A stretch of 64,000 bases of DNA from Paenibacillus polymyxa (GTDB taxonomy: Bacteria > Bacillota > Bacilli > Paenibacillales > Paenibacillaceae), in assembly GCF_018614975.1 (NCBI RefSeq), contig NZ_JAGGNR010000008.1, forward strand, positions 124,001 through 188,000, given 5' to 3'. The translations under genes and the position numbers were made by a program. Positions within the stretch are counted from its first letter, which is position 1. The number at the start of each line of letters is the position of its first letter. Shown piece after piece: positions 8,249-19,100 of the stretch. Below the pieces are notes generated by a model. That model searched no databases. It was not told where the DNA came from and worked only from the letters and a program-made list of their open reading frames with translations.

Positions 8249-9217
8249 TCAAGTCGTCTCACGCTCAATCAGCTGGTATGTTAACTGCTCTGTCTTCAGC
8301 TCTGTTTTACCCAATACGGCCCACAATTGATGGAAAGCCTGGGTGGCTTGCTCCGCAATCGGATTGTGTATGGTCGTGATCCCGAGGACACGGGAAAGCT
8401 CGATATTATCAAACCCTACAATGGCGAGTTGTTCAGGTACCTGAATATTTCGTCTGCGTGCTTCACTCAGAATGCCAATGGCTGCATAATCATTCGAACA
8501 TAATACAGCCTGCGGAAGCTCTGGCCCCTCTGCCATTCTGCGCATCGCTTCTTCGCCATCGGAGGAGCTGAATACGGAATATTGATACGCTTCAGTCCAC
8601 ACATGCAACCCTCTGCTCTTCATGAAAGATTCATAGGCTTCACGGCGACTCTGGGTATTCAGACTTTCAGCCCTGCCGAATGCATTCGCAATTCGGGTGT
8701 ATCCTCTTGATACCAGATGCTCCAGAGCTAACTTATACCCTTCTGCCTGATCCATAGCGACAGACGGAATCTCGTCATTCCCCATTCGCTGCCAGGAGAC
8801 AATGGGTCCATACTCCATGTAAACCTTTAATTTCCGAGGATCATTGACACAGGCAATAATAACTAGCCCATCCACTCGTTTGCTGCGCAGATCTTCGAAC
8901 GCCTGCAATTCAATCTCCGGATCTCCACGGGATGTATAGATAATCGTCTGAAACCCAAAATCCATGGCTGTATCAATGAATTGATTCATGAATGTAAGAA
9001 TGATCTCACCTGTGGTAGAGGTCACAATTCCAATCTGCTTTGTTTGCCCTGTAGATAGCGATATCGCATTCCGGTTGGGAATATAATTCAACTGTTTCAT
9101 GATATTCGTTATGATCTGTCTTGCTTCATCACTAACATGCGGAGAATGATTAATTACACGTGACACTGTCGCTTTTGAGTAACCGGACCGCTTCATAATT
9201 TCATCAAACTTGGACAT
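8249..9217 (-). CDS. LacI-family repressor adjacent to GH1 beta-glucosidase
   Basis: A 322-residue LacI/GalR regulator. The HTH is IMKRSGYSKATVSRVINHSP at residues ~7-26, slightly atypical because the usual I-x-D-V-A-x-x-A stretch is altered to FDEIMKRSG. The effector domain contains GLVIIACVND and AIVGFDNIELSRVLGITTI. It is divergent from the GH1 gene with a 161-bp gap that holds a TGTAAC/GTTACA inverted repeat, the likely operator. It probably represses the 6-phospho-beta-glucosidase until a beta-glucoside (or its phosphate) is present (inference). Confidence 0.9.
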   Translation of the reverse strand: MSKFDEIMKRSGYSKATVSRVINHSPHVSDEARQIITNIMKQLNYIPNRNAISLSTGQTKQIGIVTSTTGEIILTFMNQFIDTAMDFGFQTIIYTSRGDPEIELQAFEDLRSKRVDGLVIIACVNDPRKLKVYMEYGPIVSWQRMGNDEIPSVAMDQAEGYKLALEHLVSRGYTRIANAFGRAESLNTQSRREAYESFMKSRGLHVWTEAYQYSVFSSSDGEEAMRRMAEGPELPQAVLCSNDYAAIGILSEARRRNIQVPEQLAIVGFDNIELSRVLGITTIHNPIAEQATQAFHQLWAVLGKTELKTEQLTYQLIERETT

Positions 9218-9292
9218 CGGAGACTCCCTTCTTGCTAACGAACTATAGAATAATAGTATGCATCAAATCTGGGGCAAAAGTAAAACTTGACG

Positions 9293-10812
<1,520 letters not shown>

Positions 10813-10847
10813 GGTTTTTTAAGCAAATGTAACATATTCATCCGTCT

Positions 10848-10920
10848 ATCCCCCAGCAAATCACATGAAAAAGTGTCGGTTATACGATACCTTGGCATGT
10901 TTTCTGTGTGGGGGATTTTA
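10848..10920 (+). terminator. Two-tier terminator of the GH1 gene
   Basis: Outer arms ATCCCCCA (10848-10855) and TGGGGGAT (10909-10916) enclose inner arms ACATG (10863-10867) and CATGT (10896-10900). The hairpin is followed by TTTTATTTTATTTT. Confidence 0.65.
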
Positions 10921-10944
10921 TTTTATTTTCAAGCGTAACAACAA

Positions 10945-10988
10945 TAAAAAAACCTCTACACCCATTAGACTGTGGGATTGCAGAGGTT
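10945..10988 (-). terminator. Terminator of the MFS transporter gene
   Basis: Minus-strand stem AACCTCT (10982-10988) with AGAGGTT (10951-10957), an inner CCCA/TGGG pair and a following T-run. It lies 32 bases after the MFS stop. Confidence 0.75.
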
Positions 10989-11020
10989 CAGGCTTTTGTT
11001 CAATTTACAATTTCTTTATC

Positions 11021-12184
11021 CTAAGCAACCGCTTGAACGGTTTTTTCCTTAACGCTAATGGCATAGATGGCAGACACCAAACCAAGCAGAATCAGCACAG
11101 AACCAACCCATCCGGTGTTTAGAATCGATGAGTGATCAATCACCATGCCGCCGATATAGGTACCCAGTGCAATACCTGCATGTGCAATACCTGAGTTGGT
11201 GCTGATTAGCGTTTCGGCTGTTTCCGGCGAAGTTTTGATAATGAGACTATTCTGTACAGGCGTAACGGTCCAGCTCAGTGCACTCCAGATGCTTAACAGC
11301 AGCAAGAAGGCGATCAAAGGCAATCCCACACTGAACGGAATGACAGCCATACTCACGATAAAGGGAATCAGCACAATGACTATCGCTTTAGCAGGGTGCA
11401 GACGATCGGATAACATGCCACCTATGCCTCCACCTGCGACAGCCGCGATCCCAAACATCATATAGATAAAGGTGACCATCGTCGCGCTGGCACCCAGCGT
11501 TTCTTGCAAGAATGGCGTGAAATACGCATATAAAGTCAAATGACCCGCGAGAACAAGCAAAGTCGTAACATGGATTGCCAACATTTTTGGATTCCACAGA
11601 GCCATAAGCTGTTTCTTCAGAGATACGGCTGGAATAGGCTGTACACGGTCCATTGCAATCCAGATGGCTACCATAACCACTGCTGTGAGAATAGCGATTA
11701 ACATAAACACCTCACGCCAGCCTGCCACGTTGCCTACAAAGATACCAAGCGGTACACCCAGAATAAGTGATGCACTGCCTCCCATGGTAATAATCCCCAC
11801 GGCTCGTCCTTTATATTGTGGTTCTACAATGCGCGCTGCAAGGGTCAGGGAGAGTACAAAAATTAGTGAACCCGTTGCGGCTCCGAGTGCTCTACCCGCC
11901 ATCAGCATATAAAAGCTCGAACTAAATGCAGATATCAGATTACTGATCAGGAAAACAAATAGCGTACACATATATACCTTTTTACGCTCGAATCTGGCCG
12001 TCATATTTAATAAAATCGGTGCAGACAACGCATAGACAAGTGAGAAAATAGAGATTAAATACCCAGCTTTCGCCAGGGAAAGATGAAGATCCGTAGCAAT
12101 CAGGTCCAGAATTCCGCCCAAGATCAGTTCAACGGTTCCGACCACAAATGCTGCGATAGCAAGCACATATACTTTCTTATTCAT
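11021..12184 (-). CDS. MFS exporter (DHA1, AraJ/YdhP-like)
   Basis: A 387-residue 12-helix major facilitator. The opening MNKKVYVLAIAAFVVGTVEL, the motif-A-like segment RFERKKVY and the motif C segment GGSASLILGVPLGIF mark the AraJ/YdhP/Cml-like drug-proton antiporter group. Substrate cannot be told; relatives export chloramphenicol, purine nucleosides or sugars. A clear terminator follows. An inverted repeat GTTAC-(10 bases)-GTAAC lies 20 bases upstream of the start. The TrmB-family regulator gene lies next on the same strand, 126 bases upstream, and is separated by its own terminator, so control by it is only plausible. Confidence 0.85.
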   Translation of the reverse strand: MNKKVYVLAIAAFVVGTVELILGGILDLIATDLHLSLAKAGYLISIFSLVYALSAPILLNMTARFERKKVYMCTLFVFLISNLISAFSSSFYMLMAGRALGAATGSLIFVLSLTLAARIVEPQYKGRAVGIITMGGSASLILGVPLGIFVGNVAGWREVFMLIAILTAVVMVAIWIAMDRVQPIPAVSLKKQLMALWNPKMLAIHVTTLLVLAGHLTLYAYFTPFLQETLGASATMVTFIYMMFGIAAVAGGGIGGMLSDRLHPAKAIVIVLIPFIVSMAVIPFSVGLPLIAFLLLLSIWSALSWTVTPVQNSLIIKTSPETAETLISTNSGIAHAGIALGTYIGGMVIDHSSILNTGWVGSVLILLGLVSAIYAISVKEKTVQAVA

Positions 12185-12203
12185 GTTGAATCCTCCTCAA
12201 AAA

Positions 12204-12223
12204 GTTACAACTACGATAGTAAC
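12204..12223. promoter_or_regulatory. Inverted repeat upstream of MFS exporter
   Basis: GTTAC (12204-12208) and GTAAC (12219-12223) with a 10-base spacer lie just upstream of the exporter's ribosome-binding site. It could be an operator; the arms are short. Confidence 0.25.
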
Positions 12224-12280
12224 CTATAAGTTTGGATGTTTCAACACTTATTTTCATGATTATTTCAAAAAAAGATATAA

Positions 12281-12310
12281 CAAAAAAAACCATTCTCCAA
12301 GAGAATAGTT
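12281..12310 (-). terminator. Terminator of TrmB-family gene
   Basis: Minus-strand stem ATTCTC/GAGAAT (12292-12306, 3-base loop), extended by AAC/GTT around single mismatches and followed by a run of T. It abuts the stop codon of the regulator. Confidence 0.75.
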
Positions 12311-13063
12311 TTAATAGATCAATCTGGTGAGCAGTCGCTCGATTTCAGCATCCTGTAACAGTTGGTCACCGTATTTTTTGGTAATTTGAGTGAGCGCAAC
12401 ATCATGGTAGAAATAATCAGTCATCGCTTTAACAATCGGTTTGGACATCGTCTTGATCGCTCGCCATGAATCATGCTCCACACCGGCAAACAGCAGATAC
12501 GCATGATCCACAATAAGCAGCTGTGAAGGTTCCGGCGCATCAAGCAATGGAATCAACGAGTACATCCGGTTTAAGGATGTCTCCATGCCACCAACGGCAA
12601 GCACTTCAACGTACACTCCTTGCTTTTCCTTCTGTTCCAGCAGTTCACGATATTTCTCCATTCGCTCATTCCAGGCCAGAAAAAGAATAGATGAATCTGC
12701 TTCCTCGATAAGCTGTTCGATATTCGATGCGATCGACGACTCGTCTTTTAACGTCCAGATATGCTCATCCGTGAATGTACGTTTGATTTTGTAACTCTTC
12801 AATTCCTCAATATCTTTCTCAAAATCAGCCTTGATCTTATGAATAATAGACTGAAGATCCACAGCCATATATAGTTTCTTCTTCCCATCCATGGTTGTCA
12901 GCACCGTTCCCTTGTCGATCAGGCGGTTAAGTACTTCATAGATTTTGGCTTTGGGAACGTTGGAGTAATTTACAATCGATGTAGCATCAAGAGGTTCATC
13001 CTGCGTGAATATAGCCTCGTATACCTGACTTTCATATTGTGTAAATCCGAATTTCTGCAACAT
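12311..13063 (-). CDS. TrmB-family transcriptional regulator
   Basis: A 250-residue regulator. The N-terminal winged helix (residues 1-70) is typical of TrmB: LQKFGFTQYESQVYEAIF, then SNVPKAKIYEVLNRLIDKG. A coiled stretch (HKIKADFEKDIEELKSYK) and a C-terminal phospholipase-D-like sensor domain (residues ~100-235, with LIEEADSSILFLAWNERMEK) follow. TrmB proteins usually sense sugars, but PLD-like members also respond to other ligands. It sits upstream of an MFS exporter on the same strand. Two imperfect inverted repeats at 13099-13115 and 13167-13182 lie upstream and may be autoregulatory sites. Confidence 0.85.
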   Translation of the reverse strand: MLQKFGFTQYESQVYEAIFTQDEPLDATSIVNYSNVPKAKIYEVLNRLIDKGTVLTTMDGKKKLYMAVDLQSIIHKIKADFEKDIEELKSYKIKRTFTDEHIWTLKDESSIASNIEQLIEEADSSILFLAWNERMEKYRELLEQKEKQGVYVEVLAVGGMETSLNRMYSLIPLLDAPEPSQLLIVDHAYLLFAGVEHDSWRAIKTMSKPIVKAMTDYFYHDVALTQITKKYGDQLLQDAEIERLLTRLIY

Positions 13064-13166
13064 GGTTTGGATCTGCGCATCCCTTCTTAGTGTGTCTGGT
13101 CTATCTAGTTTAGACGCATGAACTTCCCATGTCCAGTATGTCCCAACTGACCTAGGAATGTGGAAT

Positions 13167-13182
13167 CTAAATTAAAATTTAG
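13167..13182. promoter_or_regulatory. AT-rich inverted repeat upstream of TrmB gene
   Basis: CTAAATT-AA-AATTTAG, perfect 7-bp arms, in the gap between the TrmB-family gene and the small gene at 13270. It is a possible operator for either direction; AT-richness makes chance possible. Confidence 0.3.
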
Positions 13183-13269
13183 CGATGTCCCCAAAATAAA
13201 ATCACTTTCCAGTGGTTATATTAACAATTGGGATACAAATTTCACTTGCGGAAGGAGCTGTAACTTTAT

Positions 13270-13398
13270 ATGGAAAGCACTCAAGATTTTGTGAAGAAAG
13301 TTAATGAAAATGCCGAAAAAGATCGTCATAACAAAAACAACGGCAAGGGAACACCAGGGGACAAGTTGCCATCGAAACAGCATTCTACGAATAAGTAG
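13270..13398 (+). CDS. Small acidic/basic unknown protein, 42 aa
   Basis: ATG at 13270 is preceded by GGAAGGAG 12 bases upstream and runs 42 codons to TAG. The peptide is highly charged and Asn/Lys-rich (MESTQDFVKKVNENAEKDRH at the start, ending KQHSTNK), with no hydrophobic core, cysteines or signal sequence, so it is probably disordered or a single helix. The composition resembles small acid-soluble or other sporulation-associated peptides, but I do not recognise a family. Support comes from the strong ribosome-binding site and position ahead of another small gene; no homologue was checked. Confidence 0.5.
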   Translation: MESTQDFVKKVNENAEKDRHNKNNGKGTPGDKLPSKQHSTNK

Positions 13399-13494
13399 AG
13401 TCTATTTATTGAGCAGCATGACTTCCGTCTAGCACTCCACTCCTCTACTTTTCATCTACTATTAAGAACCTTTAATAGAAAAGAGATGATTAGT

Positions 13495-13755
13495 ATGGCT
13501 CGTGTCAATGCTGTTCCTCAACCGGATCTGGTATTAATCTATTGGTCTAGAAATCCGCTCATTCCCGGTTCTGCGCGCAGAATCCAAAGTGTGCGTGTAA
13601 TTGGTAATACGTCTCCATGTACATTCACACTGGTTCCCGGTGCACGACTGATTAATGCACTGAACTGCTTGCTGGACAATGATATTGGATTCAAAGTGGT
13701 ATATCGCCACAAAACCTCAGAAATCAGTGGGGTTCTGTTATTGAAACGCAGATAA
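13495..13755 (+). CDS. Unknown small beta-rich protein, 86 aa
   Basis: I do not recognise this family. The 86-residue protein starts MARVNAVPQPDLVLIYWSRN and is basic and predicted to be mostly beta strand, with RIQSVRVIGNTSPCTFTLVP and a closing ISGVLLLKRR. It has two cysteines, no signal peptide and no membrane segment. ATG 13495 is preferred over ATG 13486 because AGAG lies nine bases before it, though the ribosome-binding site is weak. A strong terminator follows directly, supporting a real transcription unit. The neighbouring 42-residue gene upstream is on the same strand. Confidence 0.65.
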   Translation: MARVNAVPQPDLVLIYWSRNPLIPGSARRIQSVRVIGNTSPCTFTLVPGARLINALNCLLDNDIGFKVVYRHKTSEISGVLLLKRR

Positions 13756-13762
13756 TCAGAGC

Positions 13763-13810
13763 AAAAAAAATGGTGCCTCTCCTTATGGGAGCGCACCATT
13801 TTTCATTTTT
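13763..13810 (+). terminator. Strong terminator after 86-aa gene
   Basis: Stem AAATGGTGC (13768-13776) with GCACCATTT (13793-13801) and an inner CTCC/GGGAG pairing, followed by TTTTTCATTTTT. Confidence 0.85.
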
Positions 13811-14041
13811 AGAGTTAAACAATTTATCCCCAAAAAGAAATGAATCAGTTGCAATTCTATTCTTAAGCCATTAAAATGAAGTCTTTTGTAGAGATACATA
13901 GACATAGCGATTTTCGGTTATATTCCACCGAGGTTTGCTAACTACGATATGAAACCTTACAATCCTGTGTACGTAAAGTAATATTTACCTATTAAGATAT
14001 AGAGGATACCATTATTTATTTTGATGACAATGAGGGATACT

Positions 14042-14704
14042 ATGAAAAAACAGTTTATGGTACTTGGCCTTGGACGATTCGGTTCAAGCTTGACACACAC
14101 ACTCATTAAAAATGGACATGAAGTGCTCGCTGTAGACAAAAGCGAAACTCTTGTTCAGGAGATTTCAACGGTGGCAACCCATGCGGTACAAGCAGATTGC
14201 ACTGACAAATCAGTCCTTATCGAGCTTGGGGCAAGCAACTTTTCACACGCCATTGTCGCAATCGGCGAAGATCTGCAAGCAAGCATACTGACCACTCTGT
14301 TATTGAAAGAGCTTAATGTGCCCAAAGTAACAGCTAAGGCTAAAAATGACAACCACGGCAGTGTGCTTAGCAAGATTGGTGCGGATCAGATTGTTTACCC
14401 AGAACGTGATATGGCCACGAGACTGGGTAATCAGCTTAGTTCAGACAACATCATTGATTCCATTGAATTGTCTTCAGATTATAATCTGGTCGAGATCAAA
14501 GCTCCCGTAAGTATGAATCAGAAGACATTGCTAGAACTCAACATTCGGGCTGAATATGGATGTACCGTTATCGCCATCAAAACGGGGAATAACCTGAATA
14601 TCTCACCCATGGCAGAAGACACAGTCCGTGCGGGAGATAAGCTCTTGTTAATAGGCAGTAACGATGACATTCGGAATCTGGAGAGTGATTATGAGCCGAA
14701 ATAA
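14042..14704 (+). CDS. ktrA: KtrA/KtrC-type regulatory subunit of K+ uptake
   Basis: A 220-residue cytosolic RCK protein that gates the potassium channel encoded next. The RCK_N Rossmann domain opens MKKQFMVLGLGRFGSSL with the nucleotide-binding GxGxxG and the acidic AVDKSE; the RCK_C domain (TrkA-C) covers residues ~135-220. KtrA binds ATP/ADP and, in Firmicutes, c-di-AMP at RCK_C. Start ATG 14042 gives the usual family length and has GAGGG five bases upstream; earlier in-frame ATGs would add seven or fewer residues. Its end overlaps the ktrB start by 14 bases. I saw no ydaO-type c-di-AMP riboswitch in the 230 bases upstream. Confidence 0.92.
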   Translation: MKKQFMVLGLGRFGSSLTHTLIKNGHEVLAVDKSETLVQEISTVATHAVQADCTDKSVLIELGASNFSHAIVAIGEDLQASILTTLLLKELNVPKVTAKAKNDNHGSVLSKIGADQIVYPERDMATRLGNQLSSDNIIDSIELSSDYNLVEIKAPVSMNQKTLLELNIRAEYGCTVIAIKTGNNLNISPMAEDTVRAGDKLLLIGSNDDIRNLESDYEPK

Positions 14705-16085
14705 ACGTGGTCCGGGAACTTCGTCTCTGAACAAAATCGAATCCATTGTGAACAAATTGAAAAATAATATGAGCCCTCCTCAACTTATCATGATCATCTT
14801 CTTTGCTCTCATCTGGATCGGGGCCTTGTTACTTGCACTTCCGGTATCTTCTAGTACCGGGACATCCATTGGTTTACTTGATGCCTTGTTCACAGCAACC
14901 TCTGCTATATGTGTAAACGGGCTGATTGTTCTGGATACAGGGACTGTCTTTTCTACATTTGGACAAGTCATTATCATGATTTTGATTCAGGTTGGCGGAT
15001 TGGGTTTCATGACACTAGGTGTAATGGTAGCCATTATTCTGGGGAAACGGATTGGCTTGAAACAGAGGCTTCTTATCCAACAAGCCACCAATACATCCTC
15101 TGCTCAAGGTCTGGTTAGGCTATCGATGTATATTGTGCTTATCGCCTTTGCTTTTGAAGCTCTGGCTACATTGGTTCTTGCATTGCGCTGGCAGAGCGAT
15201 CTGGGATGGGGACAAGCTTTCTATTATGCGATATTCCATTCCGTCTCTGCCTTCAATAACGCCGGTTTCTCTCTTTGGACTGACAGCCTTACTCCATTTG
15301 TTGGCGACCCGGTTGTTAATCTTACGGTCATTACGCTCTTTGTCATTGGCGGCTTGGGTTACATTGTGGTTGTGGATGTATTCCGCAAGCGTTCATGGAG
15401 AAAGCTCTCCCTGCATTCAAAGATTGTATTAATCGGCAGTTTTTCTCTATACTTGTTTGGATTCATCACCATCTTCTTAATCGAGAGTTGGAATCCTTCT
15501 ACGTTCGCTGATTTATCTTTCGGTGAACGCATATGGGCTTCTCTTTTTCAGGGTACTGCTCCTAGAAGCTCTGGGTTCAATACCATTGACATTGGTAGTA
15601 TGTTGGCAACATCCCAATTTTTCATTATTATCCTGATGTTCATTGGGGCTTCTTCCGGTGGAACAGGTGGAGGAATTAAAATCAATACGTTTGTGGTCCT
15701 TGTTCTTGCGACCATTCAAACATTTCGGGGTGGTGGGCAAATTCATGCTTTTGAGCGTAAAATTGCAGAAGAAACCGTGATGCGCGCACTGGCTGTTGTC
15801 TTAAGTGCCCTTGCCTTTGTACTTGGAATCTCCATTTTGTTATCCATATCGGAAGGCATTCTTGAAAATCATTTTCTGGATGTTCTGTTTGAAGCCACTT
15901 CGGCTTTTAGCACCACAGGACTATCGATGGGTCTGACAAGTGAGTTGAGTGTCGCCGGTAAAATTATAGTCACCATTACGATGTTTGCAGGACGATTGGG
16001 ACCACTAACTCTGGCTTTTGCATTGGCGCAGAAGAAACGCACATCCAAAATCGGTTATGCAGAGGATCATGTCCTCATTGGTTAA
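14691..16085 (+). CDS. ktrB: KtrB/KtrD-type K+ channel subunit
   Basis: A 464-residue membrane protein of the Trk/Ktr/HKT superfamily with four M1-P-M2 repeats. The four selectivity-filter glycines are visible in TATSAICVNGL, SAFNNAGFSL, TAPRSSGFNT and SAFSTTGLSMG. The flexible gating loop is represented by IGASSGGTGGGIKINTF in the third repeat. It forms a dimer on a KtrA octamer and imports K+ coupled to Na+. Start ATG 14691 has GGAG seven bases before it and overlaps ktrA, showing translational coupling. The gene ends at a GC-rich bidirectional terminator. Confidence 0.94.
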   Translation: MSRNKRGPGTSSLNKIESIVNKLKNNMSPPQLIMIIFFALIWIGALLLALPVSSSTGTSIGLLDALFTATSAICVNGLIVLDTGTVFSTFGQVIIMILIQVGGLGFMTLGVMVAIILGKRIGLKQRLLIQQATNTSSAQGLVRLSMYIVLIAFAFEALATLVLALRWQSDLGWGQAFYYAIFHSVSAFNNAGFSLWTDSLTPFVGDPVVNLTVITLFVIGGLGYIVVVDVFRKRSWRKLSLHSKIVLIGSFSLYLFGFITIFLIESWNPSTFADLSFGERIWASLFQGTAPRSSGFNTIDIGSMLATSQFFIIILMFIGASSGGTGGGIKINTFVVLVLATIQTFRGGGQIHAFERKIAEETVMRALAVVLSALAFVLGISILLSISEGILENHFLDVLFEATSAFSTTGLSMGLTSELSVAGKIIVTITMFAGRLGPLTLAFALAQKKRTSKIGYAEDHVLIG

Positions 16086-16104
16086 CATCCGGCCATAGCA
16101 AAAT

Positions 16105-16149
16105 GCCCCCTTATCGCAAACGACAGACGTGTGCTTAAGGGGGCTTTAT
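16105..16149. terminator. Bidirectional terminator between ktrB and GH51 gene
   Basis: GCCCCCTTA (16105-16113) pairs with TAAGGGGGC (16136-16144), followed by TTTATTTAT on the plus strand. It lies between convergent genes. Confidence 0.8.
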
Positions 16150-16162
16150 TTATATATTTTTC

Positions 16163-19100
16163 TTACAAAAGATTCATAATGAGAACATTTACCGAATGAG
16201 CGGGCAAACCAACGATCGCCGAATCACCATCCAGCTGTATCTCCTGTTCTTGCGGAACCACTTTCTCATCATTCTTCTGATTCACATTCGGAATATGCAC
16301 CAAATGATCTTCTCCCGTAAGCGTGATCAGTCTGGCTGAAGCATCAACTTTCAGATCCTGAAGGCAAATCCGGGTTGATTTATCCACACCATCTGCATTC
16401 ACCAGTTTCACATACACATGCCCTGCGTCCTTCGTAACGGAGTGGAATACTTCCCGGTTGTAGGCTTCCAGCTTGTAATCCAGAACCTTGCTGGCATTAC
16501 GTCCGTCTGTATAGGAGCAGACCAGATTTTTTCCTGTATCCCCACCATAATTAACCGTGATCGTATAGTTGGTCCCATTCTCGAGTGGTTCATAGTTGGC
16601 CGCTCTCAAGTTACCTGCTGCCGAACTGGATGAATAGTCTCCCAATGTATACCCCTCGATTCCTTGTTTATATACCTTCACGCCTGTTGCGTTCCCGCCG
16701 TAACTGATTGCGTACTCGATGACATCCTTGTTCTCGGGTGAGATATCCGTCAATCCCACGCCAATGTAAAAACCATCTTCACCTGAAATTCTTTCAGCCT
16801 CAACGTGAACTTTGTAGTTGGTCCAATCGTCATTCAGCAGGTACAATCCATTTAATCCACTTGCTTGTGCGTTCAATGTGAGCCCTTTTCCTGCAGTTAA
16901 CGTATATCCTTCCGATCCGGGAATTTGATTCCATACATCACTAGGCTCCGAACATTCCCTGAAATCTTCATCTAACAGTACGGTGCCATCCTCATTGGAC
17001 GTGACCGTGACTCGCTTCACCACGATGTCTGCATGACCTGTTGCAATCTCGATACCGCCACGCGGAATGAGATTCAGCGGTTTGCCTTTGCTATAGGTGG
17101 AGAATGAAGTTTCAAGCACCTGATCCCCTACATATTTTGCAAAAAGCTGCTGTACATAATAATTCGGTGTATACCACACGGTTTCATCATCAAACCAGAT
17201 GCAGTCTGGCGTCCAGCGGTAGGTACCGTCTGTTAGTACTTTGTTGAACAATGGCGCATAGGCAGCCAAACGAACAACGTCTGCATTATTTTCAAATCCA
17301 GTCATGATTGCTGCTTCCGCAACTGCTCCTGCCAGCGTGTTTTTGTCCGTGGACGCATATTCTCCCACAAATACTTTGGATGTTTCTTTCCAATCGATAC
17401 TTCCGTCTTCGTGATAAGCACGGTCATAGTAATTGTACCGATCCACGTTATTCAGCAGATATTCATTGGATCGATAATAGTGCTCATCCGCGATGGTGTC
17501 CATGTAATTGTCCTGATTCTCATACCAGGTTACCGTCTCCTCAGTCACCTCTGTGCCATCTGCAAAAGCGACCTGAGCTGATCCGGTCAGATTCCCGCTG
17601 AGGAACTTCCATCCTTCCTGGTAAGCATCATCATCCGCCTGAGCACCAACCGTCGAGATAATATGCAGCTCATGATCAGGATAATTCCGTTTCATGTACT
17701 CATCTATCGAACGTTTGAATACTTCAAAGTTGGCAAAAAATTCAGTTCCCCAGTTCTCATTGCCTACGCCCAGATAACGAAGATCAAACGGTTCAGGATG
17801 TCCCATCTGGCTTCGTACTGCTGCCCATTCATTATGTTCAATGTCTGTACTGAGCGCAAAATCAATCAGGTCTGTAAAGTTCCGGATATAATAATCTCGC
17901 AAAGCGCCACCCGCAGGGTGAGCATAATCCGAGCGTGCCTGACATAACACACCACAAGCCATAACTGGAACCGGAGCAGCATTCAGATCTTCCGCCAGTT
18001 GGAAGTACTCCATATAACCAAGCCCCATCGTCATCATGTAACCCCAAACATTATAATTCTCTTTGCGGAGCTCAACCGGACCCACAGAATCCTTCCAGTC
18101 ATATACGTTATCCCAGATAAAAGACCCCTCCGAGATACATCCTCCCGGAAAACGCAGGAACTTCGGATGCAGATCTGCGAGTGCCTGAATTAGATCTTTT
18201 CTCAATCGATAGTTCGGATTACCTGTGTAGTTGGCATGTGGTGTAGCCGATATTCCCTCTTCTGTCGGATCAGCTCCCCATACATTCTGAGGGACCAAGG
18301 ACACCATATCAATCGAGATGTCACCTGTAAAAGTGAGTACCAGTTGTCCGAGCGCCGTCTCCGCTCCGTTCACAGTTAAACCATACTTCTTCCACGTGTT
18401 CCCGCCTTCAACATGTAGCATTACCGAATCACTGATGGAAATTTCACTTCCATCCTGCAACTGAACCGTGATCGTTCCTGCCGATTCTGCTTTTGCCCAT
18501 ACAGTAAAGTCATATAATTCACCCTGCTTGATGGACATGGCACAATGCTGATTGGAGTCAGAAAATCCGCGATTTCGAATCGTTGCCCCATTCTGAACCG
18601 TTACATAATAAGCATTTACTTCAGGGTCTTCCACGTTAAAGTGAACGTTCAGTCCATCCGTATGCTGTACGAGCATTTTCCCCGTATCACCTGACCAGGC
18701 AAACAAAGGTTCACGATTCCGACCTGTCGAACAACCACATTCTCCAGAGTCATGCGAGTACGTATCGAATGCAAAAGATTCAAATGATCGATTCTGGACA
18801 AGCTCCGCATAGATTCCGCCATCTGCCGCATTGTTAATATCCTCGTAAAAAAGTCCATACATGACTTCGCTAATGTCAGCCACCTTCTGATCTCCATGGA
18901 TGGTGACCGTATAAGGCGGAAGATGCGCCGGCACAACAGAGACCTCAAAGCGTTGACTCAGCTCGCTAGCACCTCTGTTCAGAAGCGCACAGAGCGTAAC
19001 CTCTTGCCCCGATGTGATTGCCTGAACCTCTCCGTTCTCGGACAGGACTTCCGGATTACTGGAACTCCACTGAACCGTCACTTTACCACCCAGCAAATCT

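Noticed and set aside
13811-14041. Possible c-di-AMP (ydaO/yuaA) riboswitch before ktrAB
   Set aside because: Such riboswitches often precede ktrAB, so I looked, but none of the conserved GGTTGCCGAATCC-type blocks is visible.
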